Translations under genes and position numbers: made by a program | In this document: one piece after another, positions 24,707 to 32,710 of the stretch | Layout of the letters: each line of letters opens with the position of its first letter | Numbering within the stretch: position 1 is the first letter of the stretch | Source: Polymorphospora lycopeni | Lineage (GTDB): Bacteria; Actinomycetota; Actinomycetes; Mycobacteriales; Micromonosporaceae | Assembly (NCBI RefSeq): GCF_042237075.1 | Contig: NZ_JBCGDC010000021.1 | Span: 1 to 64,000, forward strand | Direction: 5' to 3' | Length of the DNA: 64,000 nucleotides | The notes under the pieces: model-generated | Seen by the model: only the letters and a program-made list of their open reading frames with translations | What the model was told of the DNA's origin: nothing | Databases searched by the model: none

Positions 24707-25654
24707 TCAGCCTTCGACGAGTGGTTGTGGGATCTTGAGCGCCGCGCCCGGTACCGGGACCACGAGCTGGCTGGTGACGTTGCGGCAGACGTTCGCCCCG
24801 TAGTCGAGGCCGTGCCCGCCGGGATAGCGCATGAGCACGGCGAGCACCCATTCGTCGGCGGTGGCGAGGCAGTTGAGGTGCCACAGCCCGTCGGCGTGGA
24901 TCAGCGTCCAGCCGTTCTTCATGCCGACCGAACCGTTCTCGACGATCTCGTCGGGCAGGCCGTCGATGATCCCCCAGCGCCCGCCGCCCCGGGTGGGGAG
25001 CTGATCCTGCCTGGCGGTCGTGCCGCGCACCTGGGCCATCTCGTCGAGCACCCACTGGGTCCACCGCGGGCCGGCGGCGGTGCCGTCCGCGACACACTCG
25101 CCGAGGCGTACCGCGTCCCGGGCCGAGATCTCGGTGTAGCTCCACCAGACGATGGTGGCGCCGGGTGGGATCACCGGCCGGGTCTCGGTCAACCCGCACA
25201 TCTCGATCATCCGCCGGAGGGAGGCCGGGCCGCCGGCCAGGCGGTAGAGCATGTTGGTGGCCGGATCGTCGCTGTCCCGGATCGCGGCGCTGGCCGCATC
25301 GAGCAGAACCTGGTCGGGCTCGGCCCCGCTCTCGGTCGCGAGCCGGAGTACGTCGGCGGCGAACCAGATCTTGATCATCGATTCGGCCGAGTTGGTCGCC
25401 GTCACGTTGTCCGACCCGGTGATGTTGCCGGTCGCCCGGTCGAGCAGGGCCCACGAGAGGAAGCCGTCGATCTGCACGTCGACCGGCCCCGCGGCCAGGG
25501 TCAACGGGGCGGGTGCCGGTGGCGCGATGGTCGCGGGCGCGCTGGCGTCCGCGCCCGACGTGCCGGTGAGGCGGGCGGACGCGGTGGGGATCAGCAGTAC
25601 GCCGGTGAGAACCAGCACGGCGGCGGCGAGGATCAGGACCACGCGAGGACGCAT
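24707..25654 (-). CDS. Exported class A beta-lactamase-like serine hydrolase (copy 2)
   Basis: Paralogue of the gene downstream. An N-terminal hydrophobic segment (residues 4-27) is a signal peptide or anchor, then a Pro/Ala linker to about 58. Motifs: SMIK at 92-95, SDD at 128-130 where the family has SDN, and KNG at 246-248. The Asn-to-Asp change in the second motif and the KNG form set it apart from active beta-lactamases. Shared blocks with copy 1 include ARDSDxxAT-like, EMCGLT/EICGLT, W-x-x-W-LLDEM and GMKNGW/AIKNGW. First gene of the pair; a 407-bp noncoding region precedes it. Confidence 0.85.
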   Translation of the reverse strand: MRPRVVLILAAAVLVLTGVLLIPTASARLTGTSGADASAPATIAPPAPAPLTLAAGPVDVQIDGFLSWALLDRATGNITGSDNVTATNSAESMIKIWFAADVLRLATESGAEPDQVLLDAASAAIRDSDDPATNMLYRLAGGPASLRRMIEMCGLTETRPVIPPGATIVWWSYTEISARDAVRLGECVADGTAAGPRWTQWVLDEMAQVRGTTARQDQLPTRGGGRWGIIDGLPDEIVENGSVGMKNGWTLIHADGLWHLNCLATADEWVLAVLMRYPGGHGLDYGANVCRNVTSQLVVPVPGAALKIPQPLVEG

Positions 25655-26061
25655 GAGGGGTTGGCTCCAGGGGTCGGGGCCGTTGGTGCGGTACGGCGAA
25701 CCAGGGCTTGTGTTACAGGCCGTGACCGTGCGCCACCGGTGTTGCCGGATTGGTCGTGACCCTGCCGGGGGGTGGTAGGGCCGGCGCCTGCGGTCGAGGC
25801 CGGAGGGGTGGACGTGCAGAGCCTACGTCGGCAACCAGGGGCTGGCCGAGGCCGAGTTTCTTAAGCCTCGATGAAGTGCGTCGGCATTAAACCCTTTTGG
25901 GGCAAGAGATCCAGAAAATTGGTCCCGATGTGATCCGCTTCATTCCTCCACAGTGGATTGCGGCGTCACGGGCGGTCCACGATCCGCTACCGAGGGTTGT
26001 CGGAGTCTCGGCCGTGTGACACCGCGTTGCCCGAAGTCGTTGCAGCTGTAACACTTGCTGG
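25655..26061. other. Intergenic region between divergent serine-hydrolase and paa operons
   Basis: No credible gene is seen. The stretch 25856-25935 is AT-richer than its surroundings. Two related short elements, GTGTGACAC (26015-26023) and GTAACAC (26049-26055), lie just before paaA and might be regulator half-sites. Promoters for both operons must be here, but I cannot place them with confidence. Confidence 0.5.
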
Positions 26062-27159
26062 GTGTACGGCAACGACTTTCCCGGCCCCGGCCAGGGGCCG
26101 ACAGCGGGACTGCTCGGCGAGGTCGAGGCGGCCGAGGCGGCGCTACGGGATGCCGCCCGGCGGGACCTCCACGCGGGCCGGGGCGACGCTCCGGACCCGG
26201 CGGGCGCCGACGAGGCGACCATGCACGACTACTTCACCTCGGTGATCGCGGCCGACCAGAAGATCGAGCCGCGGGACTGGATGCCCGACTCCTACCGGAA
26301 GACGCTGATCAGGCAGATCGCCCAGCACGCCCACTCCGAGATCATCGGGATGCAGCCGGAGGGCAACTGGATCAGCCGCGCCCCCTCCCTCAAGCGCAAG
26401 GCGATCCTGCTGGCCAAGGTCCAGGACGAGGCCGGGCACGGGCTCTACCTCTACGCGGCCGCGGAGACGCTCGGGATCAACCGGGACGAACTGGTCGAGA
26501 TGCTGATCGAGGGCCGGCAGAAGTACAGCTCGATCTTCAACTACCCCACCCTGTCGTGGGCGGACGTGGGGGCGATCGGCTGGCTCGTCGACGGCGCGGC
26601 CATCGTCAACCAGGTGCCGCTGTGCCGCTGCTCGTACGGGCCGTACGCCCGCGCCATGATCCGCATCTGCAAGGAAGAGTCGTTCCACCAGCGGCAGGGC
26701 TTCGAGATCCTGCACGTACTCGCGCACGGCACGCCCGCCCAGAAGGCGATGGCGCAGGATGCCATCGACCGCTGGTGGTATCCCTCGCTGGCGATGTTCG
26801 GCCCGCCGGACACCGACTCGCCACACACCGCCCAGTCCATGGCCTGGAAGATCAAGCGCTTCTCCAACGACGAACTGCGCCAGCGGTTCGTCGACATGTG
26901 CGTGCAGCAGGCCGGCGTACTCGGCCTCACCCTGCCCGATCCCGACCTGCGCTGGAGCGACGAACGGCAGGCGCACGACTACACCCAGCCCGACTACGCC
27001 GAGCTGATGCGGGTGATCAAGGGGGACGGGCCGTGCAACCGGGACCGGATCGCCCACCGGCGCCGGGCGCACGCCGACGGGGCCTGGGTCCGCGACGCGG
27101 CGGCGGCCTACGCCGCCAAACAGGCCGAACGCCAACGGGTACGGGAGATGGCCGCATGA
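26062..27159 (+). CDS. paaA: 1,2-phenylacetyl-CoA epoxidase, catalytic subunit A
   Basis: The diiron catalytic subunit that epoxidises the ring of phenylacetyl-CoA using O2 and electrons from PaaE, a key step in aerobic phenylacetate breakdown. A ferritin-like four-helix bundle carries the iron-ligand motifs: Glu93 (HSEIIG), Glu123-x-x-His126 (DEAGHG), and Glu205/Glu206 with His209 (KEESFHQ). About 50 extra N-terminal residues precede the conserved domain (MHDYFTSVIAADQKIEPRDW). GTG at 26062 has no ribosome-binding site, so either the mRNA is leaderless or a start further in (ATG, residue 54) is used. First gene of paaABCDE; the stop overlaps the paaB start. Confidence 0.95.
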   Translation: MYGNDFPGPGQGPTAGLLGEVEAAEAALRDAARRDLHAGRGDAPDPAGADEATMHDYFTSVIAADQKIEPRDWMPDSYRKTLIRQIAQHAHSEIIGMQPEGNWISRAPSLKRKAILLAKVQDEAGHGLYLYAAAETLGINRDELVEMLIEGRQKYSSIFNYPTLSWADVGAIGWLVDGAAIVNQVPLCRCSYGPYARAMIRICKEESFHQRQGFEILHVLAHGTPAQKAMAQDAIDRWWYPSLAMFGPPDTDSPHTAQSMAWKIKRFSNDELRQRFVDMCVQQAGVLGLTLPDPDLRWSDERQAHDYTQPDYAELMRVIKGDGPCNRDRIAHRRRAHADGAWVRDAAAAYAAKQAERQRVREMAA

Positions 27160-27452
27160 CCGAGCGGAGCGAGGCCGGTTGGCCGTTGTGGGAGGTCTTC
27201 GTACGTGCCCGGCGCGGGCTGTCGCACACCCACGTCGGCAGCCTGCACGCGCCCGACGCGTCGATGGCCCTGCGTAACGCCCGTGATCTCTACACCCGGC
27301 GGCAGGAGGGGGTGTCGATCTGGGTGGTGCCGGCGAGCACCATCACCGCGTCCAGCCCCGACGAGAAGGACGCCTTCTTCGACCCCGCCGCCGACAAGGT
27401 CTACCGCCATCCCACCTTCTACGACGTACCCGACGGGGTGGACCACCTGTGA
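27156..27452 (+). CDS. paaB: 1,2-phenylacetyl-CoA epoxidase subunit B
   Basis: A 98-residue accessory subunit that helps hold the PaaA-PaaC complex together. The core WPLWEVFVRARRGLSHTHVGSLHAPDASMALRNARDLYTRR is characteristic. The ATG overlaps the paaA stop (ATGA). The first nine residues, MTERSEAGW, are encoded by a copy of the dispersed junction repeat (ATGACCGAGCGGAGCGAGG at 27156-27174), so the start region seems to have been built from, or replaced by, that element. Confidence 0.93.
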   Translation: MTERSEAGWPLWEVFVRARRGLSHTHVGSLHAPDASMALRNARDLYTRRQEGVSIWVVPASTITASSPDEKDAFFDPAADKVYRHPTFYDVPDGVDHL

Positions 27453-28174
27453 AGCCCTCCGTCGACCACGTGCTGGCCATCGCCGACGACGCGCTGATCG
27501 CCGCGCAGCGGCTCGGTGAGTGGTACGCCGCCGCCCCGGAGATGGAAGAGGACGTGGCGCTGGCCAACATCGCCCTCGACCAGCTCGGTGCCGCCCGGCT
27601 GCTGCTGACGTACGCCGGGGAGCTGGAGGGGGCGGGCCGCGACGAGGACGCGCTCGCCTTCCTGCGCGACGACCGGGAGTTCCGCAACTGCCTGCTGGTC
27701 GAGCTACCGGACGCCGACTTCGCGGTCACGATCGTCAAACTGTTGTTCCTGTCGGCCTGGCAACTGCCGCTGTACGCCGCACTCGCCGAGGGCGACGACG
27801 AGCGGCTCGCCGCGATCGGCGCCAAGGCACGCAAGGAGTCGGCCTACCACCTCGACCACAGTTCACAGTGGACGATACGGCTGGGGGACGGCACCGAGGA
27901 GTCGCACCGCCGGGTCCAGGCGGCCGTCGACGAACTGTGGCCGTACACGCACGAGCTGTTCGCCGCCGATCCGGCCGCCCCGGTCGATCCGGCCAACCTG
28001 CGGGGCGCCTGGCTGTCCACGATCGAGGGTGTGCTGACCGAGGCGACGTTGCGCCGTCCGGCCGACGGCTGGGGACCGGCCGGTGGGCGGACCGGTGTGC
28101 ACACCGAGCACCTGTCCTACCTGCTGGCCGAGATGCAGGTGCTGCACCGCGCCCATCCGGGGGCGAGCTGGTGA
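27449..28174 (+). CDS. paaC: 1,2-phenylacetyl-CoA epoxidase, structural subunit C
   Basis: The non-catalytic ferritin-like partner of PaaA. Typical segments are LGEWYAAAPEMEEDVALANIALDQLGAARLLL near 20-50, the ADFAVTIVKLLFLSAWQLPLY helix and KARKESAYHLDHSSQWTIRLGDGTEESHRR. The 241-residue length fits. GTG start overlaps the paaB stop (GTGA), so translation is coupled. Confidence 0.94.
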   Translation: MKPSVDHVLAIADDALIAAQRLGEWYAAAPEMEEDVALANIALDQLGAARLLLTYAGELEGAGRDEDALAFLRDDREFRNCLLVELPDADFAVTIVKLLFLSAWQLPLYAALAEGDDERLAAIGAKARKESAYHLDHSSQWTIRLGDGTEESHRRVQAAVDELWPYTHELFAADPAAPVDPANLRGAWLSTIEGVLTEATLRRPADGWGPAGGRTGVHTEHLSYLLAEMQVLHRAHPGASW

Positions 28175-28704
28175 CCGCCTTACCCGCCACCACCGGCCGC
28201 ACCGCCACCACCCCTGACGCGGGAGCCGGCCCGGACGTCCGGGCCGCCGTCGCCGCGGTCGTCGACCCGGAGATCCGGGTGGTCACCATCGCCGAACTCG
28301 GCATCCTGCGTGACGTCAGCACCGACCCGGCGACCGGGCGGGTCACGGTGACCATCACCCCGACGTACACCGGCTGCCCGGCCATGGACGTGATCCGCGC
28401 CGACATCCGCCGGGCGATGGCCGCCGCCGGCCACCCGGACGGTGAGGTACGTACCGTCTTCGCGCCGCCGTGGAGCACCGACTGGATCACCGTCGGGGGA
28501 CGGGCCAAGCTCGCCGCCGCCGGCATCGCCCCGCCCGGCCCGGCCCGGCCGGCGGGGCCGGTCGCGGTGCCGCTGGCCGTACGGTGCCCGCACTGCGGTG
28601 CGCTCGACACCGAGCAGATCAGCCGGTTCGGCTCCACCGCCTGCAAGGCGCTCTGGCGGTGCCGGTCCTGCCGGGAACCCTTCGACCAGGTGAAGGCGCT
28701 GTGA
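28171..28704 (+). CDS. paaD: PaaD, phenylacetyl-CoA epoxidase maturation protein
   Basis: An assembly factor of the SufT/MIP18 type, thought to help mature iron-sulfur or diiron parts of the epoxidase. The MIP18-like domain is at about 22-110 (VVDPEIRVVTIAELGILRDV, TPTYTGCPAMDVI). A C-terminal zinc-ribbon-like segment has CPHC, Cys in STACKALW and CRSC. GTG at 28171 overlaps the paaC stop. The first 20 residues are a Thr/Ala-rich lead. Confidence 0.93.
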   Translation: MTALPATTGRTATTPDAGAGPDVRAAVAAVVDPEIRVVTIAELGILRDVSTDPATGRVTVTITPTYTGCPAMDVIRADIRRAMAAAGHPDGEVRTVFAPPWSTDWITVGGRAKLAAAGIAPPGPARPAGPVAVPLAVRCPHCGALDTEQISRFGSTACKALWRCRSCREPFDQVKAL

Positions 28705-28749
28705 GCCGAGCGAACGGATTGGTTCAGTGGTGAGCGAGCGGAGCGAGGT
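28701..28749 (+). repeat. Two copies of the dispersed gene-junction repeat between paaD and paaE
   Basis: GTGAGCCGAGCGAACGGATT begins at 28701 and overlaps the paaD stop; GTGAGCGAGCGGAGCGAGG follows at 28730-28748. These belong to the same family as the elements at 7110, 7610, 27156 and 60031-60075. The second copy sits just upstream of the paaE start. Confidence 0.75.
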
Positions 28750-28755
28750 GGCGGC

Positions 28756-29859
28756 GTGAGCGTGACGATCAGTAGGCCGGCGCGGCGCCGGCCGACCTTC
28801 CATCCGCTGCCCGTCGGGGCCGTCGACCGGCTCACCGACGAGGCGGTGGCGATCACCTTCGACGTGCCGCCGGAGCTGCGCCCGCTCTTCGCCTTCCGGG
28901 CCGGCCAGCACCTGACCGTACGCCGGGTCGAGGACGGCGCCGACGTGCGGCGGTCGTACTCGATCTGCTCCACGCCCGCCGACCTGGCCGACCACGGCCG
29001 GCTGCGGATCGGGGTCAAGGAGATCCCGGGGGGTGCGTTCTCCAGCTTCGCCAGCCGCGCGCTGCGGGCCGGTGACACCATCGACGTGATGCCGCCGCTC
29101 GGGCATTTCACCACCGACTTCGATCCGGGCCGGGTCCGGCACTACGGCGCGGTCGCCGCCGGTTCCGGCATCACCCCGGTCCTGTCCCTGGTCGCGACCG
29201 CCCTGGCGGTCGAGCCCGGCAGCCGGTTCACCCTGGTGTACGGCAACCGGCACGCCCGGACCGTGATGTTCGCCGAGGAACTGGCCGACCTGAAGGACCG
29301 TTATCCGGCCCGGCTGCACCTGGTGCACGTGCTGTCCCGTGAGCCCGGCGAGTCGCCGCTGCTGTCCGGTCGGATCGACGACGACCGGCTGAACCGGCTG
29401 CTCGACTCGGTCGTGCCGGTCGAGCGGATCGACGAGTGGTTCCTGTGCGGACCGTACGGCCTGGTCACCGGGGCCACGACGGTGCTGGCCGGGCGGGGGG
29501 TGCCGGCGCGGTCGGTGCACTCGGAGTTGTTCCACGTCGACGAGGTGCCGGCGCCACCGGCCCGGCCGGCCGGCACCGAGGGGGGCACCGAGGTGACGAT
29601 CGTGCTCGACGGGCGGGCGTCGAGCCTGCGGATGGGGGCCGACGAACGGGTCCTCGACGCCGCGCTGCGGGTCCGGGGCGAGCTGCCGTACGCGTGCAAG
29701 GGTGGGGTCTGCTCGACCTGCCGGGCGAAGGTCGTCGAGGGCGAGGTGTCGATGGCGCGCAACTACGCGCTGGAGCCCGACGAGGTTGCCGCCGGTTACG
29801 TTCTCACCTGCCAGTCGAGTCCTATGACCGACCGCCTCGTCGTCGACTACGACGCCTGA
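28756..29859 (+). CDS. paaE: Phenylacetyl-CoA epoxidase reductase PaaE
   Basis: Passes electrons from NADPH through FAD and a [2Fe-2S] centre to PaaA. FAD-binding motif RRSYSIC at 65-71; NAD(P)-binding GSGITPVLSL at 137-146 and CGPYGLV near 231; a plant-type ferredoxin domain at the C-terminus with Cys314, Cys319, Cys322 and Cys352. GTG at 28756 follows the repeat region, so the 51-bp gap from paaD breaks the otherwise overlapping operon. Last gene of the operon; genes for phenylacetate-CoA ligase and the later ring-opening steps are not in the window. Confidence 0.95.
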   Translation: MSVTISRPARRRPTFHPLPVGAVDRLTDEAVAITFDVPPELRPLFAFRAGQHLTVRRVEDGADVRRSYSICSTPADLADHGRLRIGVKEIPGGAFSSFASRALRAGDTIDVMPPLGHFTTDFDPGRVRHYGAVAAGSGITPVLSLVATALAVEPGSRFTLVYGNRHARTVMFAEELADLKDRYPARLHLVHVLSREPGESPLLSGRIDDDRLNRLLDSVVPVERIDEWFLCGPYGLVTGATTVLAGRGVPARSVHSELFHVDEVPAPPARPAGTEGGTEVTIVLDGRASSLRMGADERVLDAALRVRGELPYACKGGVCSTCRAKVVEGEVSMARNYALEPDEVAAGYVLTCQSSPMTDRLVVDYDA

Positions 29860-29954
29860 CCGGCCGGCCGGCCGTCCGGCGGTCGGGCGGCCCGGTCCGG
29901 GGAGCACGGGTCACATCGGCGGGCGCTGGATGCCGGTGGGGGGCGGTGCCGACG

Positions 29955-29960
29955 TAGGCT
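29955..29960 (+). promoter_or_regulatory. Candidate -10 element for a leaderless mqnC mRNA
   Basis: TAGGCT lies 7 nt before the GTG start. The surrounding GACGTAGGCTCGGACC matches the mqnE promoter region (5813-5828) at all but one base. Confidence 0.55.
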
Positions 29961-29967
29961 CGGACCT

Positions 29968-31155
29968 GTGACTGAGAGCCGGGAGATCGAGAGCATCCTG
30001 CAGCGCGGCGCCGACGGTGGGCGGATCACGCCCGAGGAGGCGTTGCTGCTCTACACCGACGCGCCGTTCCACGCGCTCGGTGAGGCGGCCGACGCGGTGC
30101 GCCGGCGCCGCTACCCGGACAACATCGTCACCTACCTGATCGACCGCAACATCAACTACACGAACGTCTGCGTGACGGCGTGCAAGTTCTGCGCCTTCTA
30201 CCGGGCACCGAAGCATGCCGAGGGCTGGACCCACCCGACCGAGGAGATCCTGCGCCGCTGCGCCGAGGCCGTCGAGTTGGGCGCGACGCAGGTGATGCTC
30301 CAGGGCGGCCACCACCCGGACTACGGCGTGGAGTACTACGAGGAGCTGTTCTCCTCGGTCAAGACCGCCTACCCGCAGTTGGCGATCCACTCGATCGGGC
30401 CGAGTGAGATCCTGCACATGGCTAAGGTGTCGGGGGTGTCGCTGGAGGAGGCGATCACCCGGATCAAGGCGGCGGGCCTCGACTCGATCGCCGGTGCCGG
30501 CGCCGAGATGCTGCCCGACCGGCCCCGTAAGGCGATCGCGCCGCTGAAGGAGTCCGGCGCCCGCTGGCTCGAGGTGATGGAGTTGGCGCACACGCTGGGT
30601 GTCGAGTCGACCGCGACGATGATGATGGGCACCGGTGAGACCAACGCCGAGCGGATCGAGCACATGCGGATGATCCGTGACGTGCAGGACCGTACGAAGG
30701 GTTTCCGGGCCTTCATCCCGTGGACCTACCAGCCGGAGAACAACCACCTCAAGGGCCGCACCCAGGCGACCACCCTGGAATACCTGCGGCTGATCGCGGT
30801 GGCCCGGCTCTTCTTCGAGACCGTGCCGCACCTGCAGGCGTCGTGGCTGACCACCGGCAAGGACGTCGGCCAGCTCGCCCTCCACATGGGCGTCGACGAC
30901 CTCGGTTCGATCATGCTGGAGGAGAACGTCATCTCGTCGGCGGGTGCCCGGCACCGGTCGAACCTGCACGAGTTGATCTGGATGATCCGGTCGGCCGGTC
31001 GTGTCCCGGCGCAGCGGGACACCCTCTACAACCACCTCGCGGTGCACCGTACGCCGGCCGAAGATCCGTCGGACAAGCGCGTAGTGTCGCATTTCTCGTC
31101 GATCGCGTTGCCCGGTGGCGGTGTGAAGACGCTGCCTTTGGTTGACGCCCAGTAA
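29968..31155 (+). CDS. mqnC: Cyclic dehypoxanthinyl futalosine synthase MqnC (radical SAM)
   Basis: Cyclises dehypoxanthine futalosine to its cyclic form, building the second ring of the naphthoquinone. Radical-SAM motif CVTACKFC at 68-75 after the family lead NIVTYLIDRNINYTNVC. ILHMAKVSGVSLEEAITRIKAAGLDSIAGAGAEML-type segments are also seen. The 395-residue length is normal. GTG at 29968 has no ribosome-binding site, but the -10-like TAGGCT at the right distance suggests a leaderless mRNA. It shares the radical-SAM fold with MqnE but acts two steps later. Confidence 0.95.
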   Translation: MTESREIESILQRGADGGRITPEEALLLYTDAPFHALGEAADAVRRRRYPDNIVTYLIDRNINYTNVCVTACKFCAFYRAPKHAEGWTHPTEEILRRCAEAVELGATQVMLQGGHHPDYGVEYYEELFSSVKTAYPQLAIHSIGPSEILHMAKVSGVSLEEAITRIKAAGLDSIAGAGAEMLPDRPRKAIAPLKESGARWLEVMELAHTLGVESTATMMMGTGETNAERIEHMRMIRDVQDRTKGFRAFIPWTYQPENNHLKGRTQATTLEYLRLIAVARLFFETVPHLQASWLTTGKDVGQLALHMGVDDLGSIMLEENVISSAGARHRSNLHELIWMIRSAGRVPAQRDTLYNHLAVHRTPAEDPSDKRVVSHFSSIALPGGGVKTLPLVDAQ

Positions 31156-31410
31156 TGGGAGAATGATCTCTCGGTCATATTCGAGATCGGCCATTCGGGT
31201 GGTAGTTGGCCGGCGATTCGGTAGATCATTCGAGCTGCCCTGGTGAATCGCCGGCGGATCTCTCGTGGCAATAGTCATCAATTTGGACATTCTTTTAAGT
31301 CTGTCTTAGATGCCCTGGTCATCGCCACTGGATCACGGGGTAGCGCCGGCCGACGGTGACCACTAACGTCCCCGGTCGTATCTTCCCTACCGCCATGGGG
31401 GCACCCCAAC

Positions 31411-32598
31411 ATGATCTTCCGAAACCGCGCTCTCGCGCGTGTCGGTGCAGGCGCTTTCGGCCTCGTCGCGGTGGGCGCCTTCGCCACGCCCGCCTTCGCT
31501 GACGACACGGCCGACGTCGAGGTCAAGCTCAGTGGCACCACCATCGCCGCCGGCGCGTCCGGCAAGGCCGCGTTCGCGTCGCTGATCAACAACAGCAAGA
31601 CGACCACCGCCACCGGTCTGACCATCACGGTCGACTTCTCCGACCTCGACACCAACCTCGTCGACGTCGTGCACTTCGGTGGCGGCTGCAACGAGCCGGT
31701 GGACAACCAGCTCATCTGCGGCATCACCCCGGACGAGCTGAAGCCGGGCGAGGACTTCGACGTCCCGGTCGCCCTGGTCCGCAAGAACACCGAATCGTCG
31801 GAGTCGGCGGGCTCGATCACCATCTCGGTCGAGACCGAGACCACCGACCCCAACCTGAAGAACAACACCGTCACCGCGCCGGTGACCATCGGCGGCAACG
31901 GCCCCGACCTCTATGTCTGGGCCGCCGACGTACCGGTCAACCAGGACGGCACCACCGGTACGCTCCAGCCCGGCGAGACCGGTGCGCTGGTGATCGAGGT
32001 CGGCAACCAGGGCGACCGGGCCGCCGGCGGCTTCACGGTGACCGCGACCCTGCCCGAGAACGCCACCTTCGACAGCGTGATCGTCGAGCAGTTCCCGGAC
32101 GACTTCGCCGGCTGCGAGTTCACCGCCTCCGAGGCGGTCTGCGACTGGCGGGACCTGCCGCTCATCCCGGTCGACCAGGACGAGTCCACCGAGGACGACG
32201 TCTTCTCCGCGTACACCTTCGCCCTGCCGGTGAAGGTCGCCGACGACGCCGAGGCCGGTGTCAACCTGACCGGCGGCCTCGCCGTGGTCGAGGGCTACCA
32301 GATGTCGGAGCGGATGCTGGCCCGCCGCGCCCCGCAGGCGGTCGAACTGCCGCAGGGCGTCGAGGGCGTGCTCGCCAAGGACGCCGACTGGACCGACAAC
32401 TCCGACGAGTTCACCGTGTTCGTCAAGGCCGCCGACGGTAACGGCGGCGGTGGCGGACTGCCGGTGACCGGTGTGCAGGCCGGCCTCCTGAGCGGCATCG
32501 GCCTGGCCGTGGTCGCCGCCGGTGGCGCGATGTTCCTGATCTCCCGCCGTCGCCGCGTGGTCCTGGTGACCCCCGGCGACGAGAAGCCGACCGCCTGA
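31411..32598 (+). CDS. Secreted surface protein with LPVTG sorting signal (1)
   Basis: A cell-surface protein of unknown role. Signal peptide about residues 1-30 (ending TPAFA). Two or so CARDB/DUF11-like immunoglobulin-type repeats with Cys pairs (GGGCNEPVDNQLICG; FAGCEFTASEAVCDW). A Gly-rich linker, then LPVTG at 350-354, a hydrophobic helix, RRRR and a 13-residue charged tail. This is the layout of a sortase substrate; no sortase gene is in the window. It shares the exact LPVTGVQA start of the sorting signal and the RRRRVVLVTP end with the next gene, so the two are related. A 255-bp noncoding region lies before the ATG. Confidence 0.85.
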   Translation: MIFRNRALARVGAGAFGLVAVGAFATPAFADDTADVEVKLSGTTIAAGASGKAAFASLINNSKTTTATGLTITVDFSDLDTNLVDVVHFGGGCNEPVDNQLICGITPDELKPGEDFDVPVALVRKNTESSESAGSITISVETETTDPNLKNNTVTAPVTIGGNGPDLYVWAADVPVNQDGTTGTLQPGETGALVIEVGNQGDRAAGGFTVTATLPENATFDSVIVEQFPDDFAGCEFTASEAVCDWRDLPLIPVDQDESTEDDVFSAYTFALPVKVADDAEAGVNLTGGLAVVEGYQMSERMLARRAPQAVELPQGVEGVLAKDADWTDNSDEFTVFVKAADGNGGGGGLPVTGVQAGLLSGIGLAVVAAGGAMFLISRRRRVVLVTPGDEKPTA

Positions 32599-32623
32599 CG
32601 GTCGTACATAGATAGCAGGGCGT

Positions 32624-32655
32624 CACGGGCGGGGTGGGCAACCACCTCGCCCGTG
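32624..32655 (+). terminator. Terminator after surface protein 1
   Basis: A 14-bp stem (CACGGGCGGGGTGG / CCACCTCGCCCGTG, one G-U pair) closed by a GCAA tetraloop, 26 bp after the stop codon. Confidence 0.75.
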
Positions 32656-32710
32656 GCTGTTGACTCTCCACCTCCCCCTCCCTGGTAACGCCCCGATTCC
32701 CGGAGGACCC

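Noticed and set aside
25251..25778. Plus-strand gene opposite the second beta-lactamase-like protein
   Set aside because: It lies mostly antisense to a gene with clear SMIK and KNG motifs and has no start signal.
25655..26061. tRNA or small RNA gene in the 407-bp gap
   Set aside because: No cloverleaf-like stems or conserved T-loop sequence could be traced.
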